The notes: generated from the sequence alone by a model not told the origin. 64,000 bases of DNA from Geobacter sp. (GCA_009684515.1 WKKS01000001.1:744001-808000); one strand, 5' to 3'; positions 42,480 through 51,500 are shown, counted from the first letter of the stretch. A program made the numbers and translations.

Positions 42480-43751
42480 TCATTTAAAGAAATTTACCAT
42501 ATAGGCTATATTTTCCTGATATTCGAGATTACCCAGGTGTCCGCCGCGCGGATAGATCTTGGCCCGTTCGCCAAAGACCTGCCGAAGATAGTTAAGCTCG
42601 GACTGGGTCAGGATAAAGTCATTTTCATTGGTCATTACGCCGAATTTGGCAGACGATTTCAGGTAACCTTCGATGCTTCTGAGACTCAAGGATTCGATAA
42701 AGTCCTGCTTGGTCAACCCCGGCCTCCGTTCCTGGAAGTAGGGATACAGGTATTCGTTGAAGTAGTCGAAAAAGCTCAGGTGACTGGAAACCAGGAAATA
42801 ATCGAAAATAGAATCGGTAGGCCTTAATATCCGGTTTTTCGGCACCACATAACCTCTGTTGGTCATCACATCGGAGGAAAAGATCATGCCGGCCAGGTTG
42901 ATGCGGAAAGTGAGTCCGATCAATCCTGCGGTTTCGTCATGGGAATAAAGACCTTCCGTGTAGATTGCGTAGAGAAATTCATCGTTGATGGATACGAAAT
43001 TTCCATAGCGATAGAACTGGCTGAACTTTGACAGCATTTTATTAAAAAAGACACCCTGCTTTTTGGCTCCTCCGGGAATCTGCTTCAGCAATTCCTCGAT
43101 CCTTGTCACTGAGCCGTAAAGACTAACCGAGGGATTGATCATAAGCACTTTGCGGAAGTTAAAAAGCTGGCGGTCCTCGTCCAGTTTGGCTACGAATGCG
43201 GCCTGGGTAGCTCCCAGACTGTAACCGCACAGATCGAAGGAGGATACGTCGATATCACCCGCTACCCTTTTCCAAGCGGCTTCCATGGCCCGGTACAGAT
43301 CAGCCGCATCCTCGGTCAGATCACCGGGAACCCTGCTTTGGGAGGCGGAGATGATGAAATTGGAGTGTGACGGCGACGGCAGGGTGATAACATGATAACC
43401 AGCTTGATAAAAAGCTTTCATCATAGTTAATAATTTGGGTGCCCGATCACTACCTCCAGCGCCGGCAATCAGAAATATTAACGGCGCCTTCTTATCCTGA
43501 TAGGCAAAAGTGCATCGCAGCCCCTCGTCGTAAAAGAAAATCGGCGGTTTCTGCCGATCCGGAATGACATCCAGCACAAGCTGCCTGGTGCTTATTGCGG
43601 CGGGAAACTTGGGTATAAGAGTGGCCGGAGTCCCAAGAATGGTGGCTTCGTTAGAGCCCTGAATCGGGTAGCCGTAGCCGTCATCTGCCGCAAGAGCCGA
43701 CAGGGGAGACAGTATCAGACAGGCGATGAACAGCAGTCTCAAATATTTCAT
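42480..43751 (-). CDS. Exported alpha/beta-hydrolase-like protein
   Basis: This 423-aa protein has a signal peptide (LRLLFIACLILSPLSALA) and an alpha/beta hydrolase pattern: APLIFLIAGAGGSDRAP, a nucleophile elbow CGYSLGATQAAF (GxSxG), a likely acid in TNENDFIL and a late His in RGGHLGNL. It should be periplasmic. It lies directly upstream of mlaA (stop and next start are within 20 bases), which suggests a lipid-related role in the envelope. This is inference; no substrate can be named. Confidence 0.7.
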   Translation of the reverse strand: MKYLRLLFIACLILSPLSALAADDGYGYPIQGSNEATILGTPATLIPKFPAAISTRQLVLDVIPDRQKPPIFFYDEGLRCTFAYQDKKAPLIFLIAGAGGSDRAPKLLTMMKAFYQAGYHVITLPSPSHSNFIISASQSRVPGDLTEDAADLYRAMEAAWKRVAGDIDVSSFDLCGYSLGATQAAFVAKLDEDRQLFNFRKVLMINPSVSLYGSVTRIEELLKQIPGGAKKQGVFFNKMLSKFSQFYRYGNFVSINDEFLYAIYTEGLYSHDETAGLIGLTFRINLAGMIFSSDVMTNRGYVVPKNRILRPTDSIFDYFLVSSHLSFFDYFNEYLYPYFQERRPGLTKQDFIESLSLRSIEGYLKSSAKFGVMTNENDFILTQSELNYLRQVFGERAKIYPRGGHLGNLEYQENIAYMVNFFK

Positions 43752-43847
43752 ACTGATGACTCCTCGTAAGTTAGAAATAATTTGCCAAATGCGCCCATAC
43801 CGTCAATGCCAGATGCACCATTAAACTCTGTATACGCAAGCAGTCGA

Positions 43848-44117
43848 TCAACGCGTTGTTTCGATTGTGCGGTTATCCGCAGGAACAGGACGTGCCGCTT
43901 CGGGGTGCAGAGACTGTTCCGTCTGAAAAGGAAGTCGTGAACCATCACTAAGCTGCGGAGCTTCTTCGATTACCTGCCAGTTTTTCCCGACCGGCACTGC
44001 CAGAGGCTTAGGTGACTGCACTAACGGAGCCGGGTCCGATTGCTTGGCATAGAACATGGTGCACGAGCAGAGAAGGTGAAGGCCCATGAAAATGGCAATC
44101 AGTTGTGTTAATTTCAT
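43848..44117 (-). CDS. Small putative lipoprotein
   Basis: This 89-aa protein has an N-terminal hydrophobic stretch ending in a lipobox-like LLCSC, then a Pro-rich hydrophilic region (DPAPLVQSPKPLAVPVGKNW). I recognise no family. A GGAG site precedes the ATG. It lies 96 bases upstream of the hydrolase gene in the same direction and may belong to the same envelope group. Confidence 0.6.
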   Translation of the reverse strand: MKLTQLIAIFMGLHLLCSCTMFYAKQSDPAPLVQSPKPLAVPVGKNWQVIEEAPQLSDGSRLPFQTEQSLHPEAARPVPADNRTIETTR

Positions 44118-44188
44118 TACCGGACTCCTTGTTTTAAGGTCTAACTATTTCGCATCTGACCCAGCAAGAACAGCCGAACCCGTGACAA

Positions 44189-45430
44189 TCATCCATCTAC
44201 CCGGGCCATATCCTGTACAACAAACCTGCCGCAGACAAAACAGAGCACTCCGGCCAGTAACATGGCCAACGGGGTGATCAGGAGCGCGCTGCGCAAACCC
44301 CACTGGTCGGACAGCCAGCCGATGATCGATGGTGAAACCGCATCTCCCAGGGCGTGGATAAAGAAGATGTTGACCGCAAAGGCCATGGCGCGAACAGCCG
44401 GACCTGTAACATTTATGATGACGGTATTGAGCGGCCCGGTATTGAGAAACAGAAAAAACTCAGCGATAAAAATCGCCGACATGCAACCGTTCAATCCTGG
44501 GGCAAGAATGGCCCAGACCGCAAAAGGGGTGCCGATCATAAACCCGCAGCCGGAAACCAGCAGGTAGCCTTTCCCGCTCCTTTTCTGCCAACGGTCGCCA
44601 AGCCAGCCGCCGGTCAAAGTTCCCAATATCCCCGCCAGTACGGTGGTCGCGCCGAACAATGTGTTGCCCCTGGCCACATCAAGTGAATGAACCCGATACA
44701 GGAAAGAGGGAATCCACTGGGCCAACCCCCCAATGGCGAAAGTCATTGCCGCCATCGCCAAAGTATTGCAGACAAACGAGCGGTTTCTGAAGAGTGCTGA
44801 GTACCCTCCGGAATCCTTAACTTTTGGATCCGGCACAGATGCGTCTTCGCCGCCACGAGGAGGAGTGCGCAGCAGTGCAATTGGAACAGCCAACAGCAAC
44901 CCGGGCAGACCGACCAGCAGAAAAGCGGCATGCCAACCATACATTTGTCCCAGCACTCCTCCCAGCAGATAACCCAGCGCACTGCCGACCGGAATTGCAA
45001 CATAAAACCAGGAGAGGACCCGTCCACGGCGCTCCTTCGGGAAGAAATCAGCAATCAACCCAGGCGAAACCGTACCGAAACTGGCTTCACCGACCCCAAC
45101 GGTGGCACGGGCGGCCAGCAGGCTCCTATATCCGGGGGCAAAGCCGGCCAAGACCGTGGCAAGACTCCATACGACCAACCCTCCGGCAGCCAGCCTGGTC
45201 CGGCTCCAATGGTCGCCGAGCCAGCCGAAGAGCGGAGCAATCAGCAGATAACTAAGCATGAAGGCACTACCGAGAAAGCCCAGCGCCGTATCTGTGAGCT
45301 GCATATCGATTTTGATCAGCGGAAATACCGCGAAGAGCACCTGCCGGTCGATGTAGTTAAGCAGATTCACCGCCAGAAGAAGTCCCAACGCGTAACGACG
45401 GTAAGTGATCGAGATAGTTGGGGCATTCAC
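44189..45430 (-). CDS. MFS transporter, Spinster-like
   Basis: This 413-aa membrane protein has about 12 helices and MFS marks: LLAVNLLNYIDRQVLFAVFPLI, the loop-2/3 motif GWLGDHWSRTRLAAGG, VGVGEASFGTVSPGLIADFFPKERRGR and a second-half GGWLGDRW. The N-terminal NYIDRQ pattern is typical of the Spinster branch, linked to lysolipid or sphingoid transport in other organisms. The GTG start 45430 has GGAGG 9 bases upstream. Substrate is unknown, though nearness to mlaA makes a lipid plausible (inference). Confidence 0.85.
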   Translation of the reverse strand: MNAPTISITYRRYALGLLLAVNLLNYIDRQVLFAVFPLIKIDMQLTDTALGFLGSAFMLSYLLIAPLFGWLGDHWSRTRLAAGGLVVWSLATVLAGFAPGYRSLLAARATVGVGEASFGTVSPGLIADFFPKERRGRVLSWFYVAIPVGSALGYLLGGVLGQMYGWHAAFLLVGLPGLLLAVPIALLRTPPRGGEDASVPDPKVKDSGGYSALFRNRSFVCNTLAMAAMTFAIGGLAQWIPSFLYRVHSLDVARGNTLFGATTVLAGILGTLTGGWLGDRWQKRSGKGYLLVSGCGFMIGTPFAVWAILAPGLNGCMSAIFIAEFFLFLNTGPLNTVIINVTGPAVRAMAFAVNIFFIHALGDAVSPSIIGWLSDQWGLRSALLITPLAMLLAGVLCFVCGRFVVQDMARVDG

Positions 45431-45485
45431 ACGGTTTATCCTCCAGATTGACACATCAGCAATAAAATTTGTTAAATGACATTAG

Positions 45486-45519
45486 CGAATGCCTGATCCG
45501 ACTCGAATCAGGCATTCGT
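45486..45519 (-). terminator. Hairpin between MFS gene and small lipoprotein gene
   Basis: CGAATGCCTGAT and ATCAGGCATTCG form a 12-bp stem. There is no strong T run, so this is a weak or rho-assisted terminator at best. Confidence 0.45.
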
Positions 45520-45603
45520 ACCATAGTCTCTCGGTTGAATTTCCGTTTTGAACATTGAGATCATTCTCGCCTAAACGAGGAGTCCGGAAACGCTTAAATC
45601 AAA

Positions 45604-45975
45604 TTATGGCTGCATCACAGCGTCTACGTGTACGGTAGCAGTCAAAAGCGGCTGAGCAGTAATGGACTGCGTCGCAAATCTGACCGGGTTATTTACATCT
45701 GTAAATGTAAAGGTATAGGTTGTACCAACAGTTTTCTGGAATGAATGTACGGTTGTTGCGACCGTAGTGGTGAAAGTATCAACTATAGCACCATTCGGAG
45801 TTTTTACATCAATTCTCACGTTCGCTAAAAACGCTCCGCCAGTATCCTTGACAGTTACGTCAATTTGACCATTCCCCTGGACAAAGTTTTCTGTTCCTCC
45901 GCCGCATGCACCGATCAGCAAACAAATAATGACTAGCATTGATGAAACAGCTGTTATTTTCAGTAGATTTTTCAT
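45604..45975 (-). CDS. Small lipoprotein with Ig-like/carboxypeptidase-regulatory-like domain
   Basis: This 123-aa protein starts [24 protein letters not shown], a clear lipoprotein signal, then GGG. The mature part is beta-rich ([35 protein letters not shown]), like small Ig-type or transthyretin-like domains of surface proteins. I chose ATG 45975, behind AAGGGG; the frame extends upstream without support. Function is unknown. Confidence 0.7.
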   Translation of the reverse strand: MKNLLKITAVSSMLVIICLLIGACGGGTENFVQGNGQIDVTVKDTGGAFLANVRIDVKTPNGAIVDTFTTTVATTVHSFQKTVGTTYTFTFTDVNNPVRFATQSITAQPLLTATVHVDAVMQP

Positions 45976-46326
45976 GACGATCCCCTTTACTTTTCCTGGA
46001 TTAAAGATTTCGCTGTTGCGTAAGCCCCTCCAAGCACTATGCCAGAAGCGCAACCAGTAACGATCTCAAAGAAAGCCTGACTGTGCACTAGTCCTACCAA
46101 GAAACATGGCAACTAACGTGCCAGAGAGGATTAACGAATACTTTTAATGGAACGGCTTGATTATTCAGGACAAATTAAAAGTAAATCGTAATAGACAATC
46201 GGAATCCGGAAAAGCAACCCGTCATGTTTGGCATAACTACCAAATATGACGGGCATGTAGTTTGTCTGTAGTCATTTGGACAGAATCTCCCTCATTGTTA
46301 CGTAGTCAAATGGTGGCCTAATTCAT
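45976..46326. other. Intergenic stretch with one strong hairpin
   Basis: Apart from the hairpin at 46218-46253 (described separately) I see no gene in this stretch. Confidence 0.5.
46218..46253. repeat. Hairpin repeat, copy A
   Basis: CCCGTCAT...ATGACGGG encloses an inner TTTGG/CCAAA stem. The complement resembles the sequence at 50075-50102 (shared TTTGG-AGTTATG-AA-CATGACGG pattern). Confidence 0.55.
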
Positions 46327-47571
46327 TTATTCGCTTCCAGAAAAATCGGGTCTAGATACCAGGCCGGTTTCTTCCTTATGGCGATCAATGGTGATCTCAA
46401 TAGCAATGGCGGCGGCCTGTTCAGCGGGCATACCTTCGGCCCGCCGCTCGTATTCCTCTTCACCGCGCTCGTCGCGTTCCCTGGTTTCCACGTCTGCTGC
46501 CTGTTCCTTCTGTCCAGGCAGTTCGACGCGCAGTTCCTCAATGAGCATCAGTATAGCTGCTGCCACCGGAAGGGCGAGCAGTGCTCCGATGATGCCCAAC
46601 AAAACGCTTCCCGCCAAAAGCGAAAAGAGGATCACTGATGACGGCAGGCGCAGCACGCGTCCATATATCCTTGGTACAAGCACACGACTCTCGAACACCT
46701 CGTAACCCAGCATAAATACGAGCACAACCATAATGATATTAGGGCCGTTGGGGAGCGCTGCCACCACTGCGGCTCCAACAGATAGCAAGGCGCCTATGTA
46801 GGGGAGGACATCGGCAACACCCGTGAACACCGCAATGGCCAGGGCGTTTGAAACATCACAGGATTTCAGGAGGATGAACACGAAAATGGCTATGAAAGCA
46901 GAGGTGATCACCTGCCCGCGGATGTACCCACCGACGATGGTTTCAAGATTCAGCATGATCCGTGAAAGCCGGATGTGGTGAGATCTGGGAACCACCAGGA
47001 AGAGGCCTCCGCGCAGCCGATCGCGGTCGATCATGATGTACAGCGCGAGGAATATGGAACTCAGGAGATAGGCGAAGATCGCAATGGCACGGGGTGAATA
47101 CTCGTAGGCACTCGAGGCGACTATCCGTACAAGATCACCGGAGTGCACCTTGCGAAGCAGTTCCGCCAACGGTCTGGTTAGGTGTGAACCAGCCACCCAT
47201 TTTGCCAAAAGCGCCCGCATGGCCGGTTCCTGCTCCAGAAGGTTAGTTGCCTGAGCCATAAGTGCAGGAATGGTCAGCGTGATGATGAGAACGGCGACCA
47301 GGGTGAGCACCCCGAAAACAATCACGATACCCATCCCCCGGCGCACGCGTCGTTCTTCAAACCACCGGACGGCATTCAGCCCGGAATCCGCCCTGCTGAC
47401 TCCATACGACACCACCATTCCCCCTCTCTTCGCAGGCGCCACTCCATCGGACAAGATCAGCGAAGCAATGGGGATGAACTTCACTATGCCGACGCTGATC
47501 GTGATGAAGAGCATCCTGACCCCGCAGTTCATCGCCCAGCTTACTGACGTCACAAGCCCGGTCGTCGCCAA
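46327..47571 (-). CDS. AI-2E/PerM-family membrane protein with atypical N terminus
   Basis: This up to 414-aa membrane protein matches the AI-2E (UPF0118) family from about residue 66 on: WFEERRVRRGMGIVIVFGVLTLVAVLI, ILNLETIVGGYIRGQ, GVADVLPYIGALLSVGAAVVAALPNG and LRLPSSVILFSLLAGSVLLGIIGALLALPVAA. The first 50-60 residues do not look like the usual first membrane hairpin of the family. The start is uncertain (47571, 47514 or 47418 are all in frame). Family members export small molecules or Na+/Li+; the substrate here is unknown. Confidence 0.78.
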   Translation of the reverse strand: MATTGLVTSVSWAMNCGVRMLFITISVGIVKFIPIASLILSDGVAPAKRGGMVVSYGVSRADSGLNAVRWFEERRVRRGMGIVIVFGVLTLVAVLIITLTIPALMAQATNLLEQEPAMRALLAKWVAGSHLTRPLAELLRKVHSGDLVRIVASSAYEYSPRAIAIFAYLLSSIFLALYIMIDRDRLRGGLFLVVPRSHHIRLSRIMLNLETIVGGYIRGQVITSAFIAIFVFILLKSCDVSNALAIAVFTGVADVLPYIGALLSVGAAVVAALPNGPNIIMVVLVFMLGYEVFESRVLVPRIYGRVLRLPSSVILFSLLAGSVLLGIIGALLALPVAAAILMLIEELRVELPGQKEQAADVETRERDERGEEEYERRAEGMPAEQAAAIAIEITIDRHKEETGLVSRPDFSGSE

Positions 47572-47613
47572 ACTGCAGCAGAACGACTCTTATCGCGGTT
47601 GGGCGCCAACTGT

Positions 47614-47745
47614 ATGATCCTGATAGTGCTGTGGCTGTTAGGTATGGTTACATCATATACCATGGGCGGTCTGATCCATATTCTGCTCGTAATTGCCATT
47701 ATAGTGGTTTTGTTTCGAATCATTCAGGGGCGTAGGCCCATCTAG
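47614..47745 (+). CDS. Lmo0937-family small membrane protein
   Basis: This 43-aa protein reads MILIVLWLLGMVTSYTMGG and continues with LIHILLVIAIIVVLFRII, ending QGRRPI. Two hydrophobic stretches and the LGxVTSYTxGG pattern identify the Lmo0937/DUF5670 group. It is about five residues shorter at the N terminus than usual family members, with no obvious ribosome binding site, so the native start may have been lost. It is followed by the CsbD gene. Confidence 0.75.
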   Translation: MILIVLWLLGMVTSYTMGGLIHILLVIAIIVVLFRIIQGRRPI

Positions 47746-47789
47746 ATCATAAGTTTTTGTAATTATGAACTAAAGGGGGGGGAATCACC

Positions 47790-47969
47790 ATGAAACCCAC
47801 TGTGAAAGACAAGATTGAAGGTACTTTTCACGAGCTGGAGGGGAAAGCAAGGGTGATCACCGGTAAACTGAGTGATGATCCGAAGTTGGAATCAGAAGGT
47901 ACCGGCGAAAAGATATCCGGCAAAATGCAGGGGAAAATTGGTCAGTTCAAGAAGATTTTAGGGAAGTAA
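47790..47969 (+). CDS. CsbD-family stress protein
   Basis: This 59-aa soluble protein (MKPTVKDKIEGTFHELEG at the N terminus, KISGKMQGKIGQFKKILGK at the end) has the repeated G-x-x-x-E/K-G pattern of CsbD proteins, which are induced by general stress in many bacteria; molecular role unknown. The GGGGGG tract upstream of ATG may serve as ribosome binding site. It lies in a cluster of very small genes. Confidence 0.9.
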   Translation: MKPTVKDKIEGTFHELEGKARVITGKLSDDPKLESEGTGEKISGKMQGKIGQFKKILGK

Positions 47970-48019
47970 TCAGTTAGCGTTCAGAAGATAACCTGATAAA
48001 ATCAAGAGGAGAATGTGCA

Positions 48020-48139
48020 ATGAAAACAAAATTTCCAATATCCGGGCTCTTGGCTGCGACAGTCCTGCTTGCATTCAGCGCACCTGCGTTCGCCGATACA
48101 ATGGACGCCCGCATCGAATCAACCGCCCAGCAGTCGTAG
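48020..48139 (+). pseudogene. Truncated BON-domain-type exported protein remnant
   Basis: A 39-aa frame encodes an intact signal peptide (FPISGLLAATVLLAFSAPAFA) and then DTMDARIESTAQQS before a TAG. The start resembles exported BON-domain proteins, in which this segment leads into a longer BON domain. Here no BON domain follows in any frame I can read. A good GAGGAG site remains upstream. I take it as a broken gene. Confidence 0.55.
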
Positions 48140-48213
48140 ATGTCCGTCGAATAGTTCTAATGCAGGACAATTAATTCATAACTGGTACACTTAAATGCGA
48201 AGGGAGTGGGTTT

Positions 48214-48411
48214 ATGCTAATTCATATCATTCGGCCCGGAAATAATTACGATTACGTCAAGGATTTCATTTTGGATCGCCTGATTGAAAGGAAAAAGATT
48301 ATTGTTTTTAGACGTTCAACAGGATGGGTGACTTTAGGTGTAGACCCGATACGAGTAACAATGCGAAACAACTTAAAAACTGTGTCGGCAGGTAAAATGA
48401 CAATACATTGA
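48214..48411 (+). CDS. Small hypothetical protein, Geobacter-type
   Basis: This 65-aa protein (MLIHIIRPGNNYDYVKDFIL at the start, then FRRSTGWVTLGVDPIRV) resembles small proteins I recall from Geobacter genomes, with the pattern YDYVKDFxLDRLIE and SxGWVxxGxDPIR. Function is unknown. GGAG lies upstream of the ATG. Confidence 0.65.
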   Translation: MLIHIIRPGNNYDYVKDFILDRLIERKKIIVFRRSTGWVTLGVDPIRVTMRNNLKTVSAGKMTIH

Positions 48412-48472
48412 CGACCAGATCTGAAAGATCTGTGCAACAAGAACCAGAAGTTGATTCTGCAGGAGTAGTCAG

Positions 48473-50008
48473 ATGAAGATTCTTCTTGTCTATCCCCACT
48501 ACCCGGACTCTTTCTGGAGTTTCCGTTATGCGTTGAAATTCATCAACAGAAAGGCAAGCTTTCCCCCTCTGGGGCTTCTGACGGTGGCGGCCATGCTTCC
48601 GGTCGACTGGGAAAAAAGGCTCGTCGATATGAACGTGCTCCCCGTTTCTGACGAGGAACTGGCCTGGGCGGATTTTGTATTTATCAGCGCCATGACCATC
48701 CAGCGCAATTCGGCGCAGGATGTGATTGACCGCTGTTTGCAACTGGGTGTGAAGACGGTCGCCGGCGGCCCTCTTTTTACCGCCTGCCACGACGATTTTC
48801 CTGATGTTGACCATCTGATACTGGGGGAAGCGGAACTCACCATTCCCCCTTTTTTAGCAGATCTGCAGAAAGGTACGCTGAAACACATCTATTCTGACGA
48901 GCGCTGGGCGGACCTGACAAGTACTCCCATTCCGCTCTGGGACCTGATAGATGTCAGGAATTATGCCGCCATGAATATCCAGTATTGCCGTGGATGTCCA
49001 TTTGACTGCGAGTTCTGCGACATCACCGCACTATTCGGGAGAAGGCCCAGAAGCAAGACTAAAGAACAGCTAATCGCCGAATTGGACAATCTCTATCAAC
49101 GGGGCTGGCGTGGGGCGATCTTTTTAGTCGATGACAACTTCATCGGCGATAAGGGGAAACTGAAAAAAAGTGTTCTTCCCGCAATCAGCGACTGGATGGA
49201 CCGGAAAAAGCACCCCTTCTATTTTTATACTGAAGCGTCCATCGATCTGGCCGACGATCCCCGACTCATGGAACTGATGGTCAGGGCCGGCTTTCAAGAG
49301 GTCTTTATCGGTATCGAGACCCCCTATGAAGACAGTCACACTGAATGCGGCAAGGTACAAAACATCAACCGCGACCTACTGGCATCAGTAAAAATTATCC
49401 AGCGGGCCGGTCTGCAGGTGCATGGCGGCTTTATCGTCGGTTTCGACAGCGATCCCCCCTCTATTTTCGAGCGGCAGATACGCTTTATTCAAGAGAGCGG
49501 CATTGTCACCGCCATGGTGGGCCTGCTTTCAGTCATCCGCGGGACCAAACTCCACCGACGTTTGCTGCAGGAGGGGCGGCTGCGGGGTAACGATACCGGC
49601 AATAACATGGACAGTGAACTCAACTTCATTCCCCGGATGGATGTTTCGGACCTCATCAGCGGTTACCGGACTATTCTTGATACCATCTATGCCCCAAAAA
49701 ACTACTACCTGAGGGTGATCAGTCTGCTCAAGGAGTACCAACCACTTCATCTGGGCAAGTTCCAACTGCAGTCGGGCTATGTCGGAGCGCTCTTCAAATC
49801 AATACTGTTCCTTGGTGTGATCGGCAAAGAAAGGTTCTATTTCTGGAAACTGTTTTTCTGGTCTCTGATCAGAAAACCACGACTTTTCCCGTTAGCCATA
49901 ACCTACGCTATCTATGGGTACCACTTCAGAATGGTAGCAGAGAAATACAGATGCAGCGGAATGTTCAACGGTAACGGCGGTTGGAATGAAAACGATGGCT
50001 TTGCCTGA
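48473..50008 (+). CDS. B12-binding radical SAM protein with C-terminal DUF4070
   Basis: This 511-aa protein has a cobalamin-binding-like N-terminal Rossmann domain (MKILLVYPHYPDSFWSF, FPPLGLLTVAAMLP), a radical SAM domain with CRGCPFDCEFCDI (CxxxCxxC form CPFDCEFC), and a C-terminal part of the DUF4070 type (NNMDSELNFIPRMDVSDLISGYRTIL). Such enzymes include methylases such as HpnP, but this protein's N terminus differs from HpnP, so a specific substrate cannot be named. It is a single gene after the small stress-type genes, with AGGAG before its ATG. Confidence 0.85.
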   Translation: MKILLVYPHYPDSFWSFRYALKFINRKASFPPLGLLTVAAMLPVDWEKRLVDMNVLPVSDEELAWADFVFISAMTIQRNSAQDVIDRCLQLGVKTVAGGPLFTACHDDFPDVDHLILGEAELTIPPFLADLQKGTLKHIYSDERWADLTSTPIPLWDLIDVRNYAAMNIQYCRGCPFDCEFCDITALFGRRPRSKTKEQLIAELDNLYQRGWRGAIFLVDDNFIGDKGKLKKSVLPAISDWMDRKKHPFYFYTEASIDLADDPRLMELMVRAGFQEVFIGIETPYEDSHTECGKVQNINRDLLASVKIIQRAGLQVHGGFIVGFDSDPPSIFERQIRFIQESGIVTAMVGLLSVIRGTKLHRRLLQEGRLRGNDTGNNMDSELNFIPRMDVSDLISGYRTILDTIYAPKNYYLRVISLLKEYQPLHLGKFQLQSGYVGALFKSILFLGVIGKERFYFWKLFFWSLIRKPRLFPLAITYAIYGYHFRMVAEKYRCSGMFNGNGGWNENDGFA

Positions 50009-50074
50009 AAAACATTTATAAACGCAAGTTGTCCGTCCCCTTTACTAATCCCTCATGCATCAACATAGCCGCAA

Positions 50075-50102
50075 CATTTGGCAGTTATGTTAAGCATGAC
50101 GG
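50075..50102. repeat. Hairpin repeat, copy B (degenerate)
   Basis: ATTTGGCAGTTATG followed by TTAAGCATGACGG matches the complement of the element at 46218-46253 at most positions, but the stem is less complete here. Confidence 0.45.
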
Positions 50103-50272
50103 TTTTTACTGACGACTTCCCCTTCTCCAGAATCATCCTATTTTAAAAAAACCTTTGCAATCAAAGAGTTGAATACTCCCTATCCGAAGTATTTCTCCGG
50201 CACATTAAATGCTTTCTTTTAATACAGGATAGATGAAAAGTATCCGGTTTATATATAATGGAGAGGTATCAG

Positions 50273-50443
50273 ATGAAAAAATCACTTTTGGTCAGACTGA
50301 TATTACTGTGCCTTACATCCACGGCTCTGGCGGGTTGTATTTTGGTGCCGGTAGATGATGGTTATCGCGGTGGAGGTTACTATGAAAGAGGCCACGGGGG
50401 ACGCCACGGGGGACGTCATGGAGATTATGACGATCGTCGCTAA
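50273..50443 (+). CDS. Small Gly/His/Arg-rich lipoprotein
   Basis: This 56-aa protein starts MKKSLLVRLILLCLTSTALAGC, a lipoprotein signal, followed by a short tail rich in Gly, His, Arg and Tyr (GGRHGGRHGDYDDRR). It could bind metal or be a structural envelope peptide; no family is recognised. GGAGAGG lies before the ATG. The next gene starts soon after, so both may be co-transcribed. Confidence 0.7.
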   Translation: MKKSLLVRLILLCLTSTALAGCILVPVDDGYRGGGYYERGHGGRHGGRHGDYDDRR

Positions 50444-50481
50444 TTGTTCAGTTGTAAATGGAAATTCGCTGTATTGGACAT

Positions 50482-51420
50482 ATGAATCAAATGTACAAGC
50501 TCTTCAATCTTTCAATATTCTTCCTGTTTCTGGTAACAGCTGCGATTATTTTTACTGCCAGCTTCGCATCAGCTTCTGAAAAAAACCGGCCGGCCCAGGA
50601 ACTGCTGCTCGACACCTACAACAGGAACATTGCCGAATTAAAGACAAACAGTTTCGGCATTCCCCTCATTGTTGAGTCTTTTGAGAAAGAAGACAGGGTG
50701 CATGTGGATGTCTACGGGGTTTTCGATTATTCCTTCAACAGTGTTGTTTCTGCGCTGGTAGTCCCGTCTAACTGGTGCGACATCGTATCTCTCCATCCCA
50801 ACATTAAGGCTTGCACCTACAGAAAACTGCCGGGTGACTGGCTGCTGACCTTTTATCCCGGAAAAAAAACCTATCAACCTCCGGATGAAGACAGTCAAGT
50901 CATTTATCATTTCCAGACATCTATTCAGCAGCAAGGGTATCTGGACATCATACTCCGCGCCGATGCGGGCCCTTACGGTACTACAAATCACAGAATGAGG
51001 TTCGAGGCCATACCGCTTGATACTGGAAGAACGTTTGTCCATGTCAGTTATGCGTACAGCGACAGTGTCGCGCTTCGCTTGGCTGCAAAAATCTATTTTG
51101 CGACAATCGCACGGGACAAGGTAGGATTTACGGTTACCAGTAAAGACGGAAGCGGCAACGTTTCCTATATCAGGGGACCACGTGGCGCGCTCGAACGCAG
51201 TTCAGTCCGCTATTATTTCGCAATCCAGTCACTTATGGATACAATGCGCTATCCCACGGAAAGCCGATTCAGCATGAGAATCAGCAGGTGGCATGATCTT
51301 ACATCCCGCTACAGGAAACAGCTTTACGATCTGGACAAAAAGGACTACCTGACATTCAAAACAGCAGAACATAAGAACCAGGTAGCGCTCCAGAGAATAA
51401 TCGGGACGGAACTTCCATAG
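50482..51420 (+). CDS. Hypothetical exported protein, START/lipid-binding-like pattern possible
   Basis: This 312-aa protein has an N-terminal signal helix (FNLSIFFLFLVTAAIIFTASFASA). Its mature part is a mix of strands and helices; IPLIVESFEKEDRVHVDVYGVFDY and the later GRTFVHVSYAYSDSV resemble polyketide-cyclase/START-like folds only weakly, and I cannot assign a family. The start is uncertain (50458, 50482 or 50491). It follows the small lipoprotein gene by 38 bases. Confidence 0.6.
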   Translation: MNQMYKLFNLSIFFLFLVTAAIIFTASFASASEKNRPAQELLLDTYNRNIAELKTNSFGIPLIVESFEKEDRVHVDVYGVFDYSFNSVVSALVVPSNWCDIVSLHPNIKACTYRKLPGDWLLTFYPGKKTYQPPDEDSQVIYHFQTSIQQQGYLDIILRADAGPYGTTNHRMRFEAIPLDTGRTFVHVSYAYSDSVALRLAAKIYFATIARDKVGFTVTSKDGSGNVSYIRGPRGALERSSVRYYFAIQSLMDTMRYPTESRFSMRISRWHDLTSRYRKQLYDLDKKDYLTFKTAEHKNQVALQRIIGTELP

Positions 51421-51500
51421 TTAAATCTATATAACACCTATGATTACAGAGTGTTACCAAGCAGCTTCACTTCGCCAAATATGAATTGCAGTCAATTTCT

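Noticed and set aside
47270-47617. 115-aa plus-strand frame overlapping the AI-2E gene
   Set aside because: The first half is antisense to clear membrane-protein coding sequence, and the rest matches no family.
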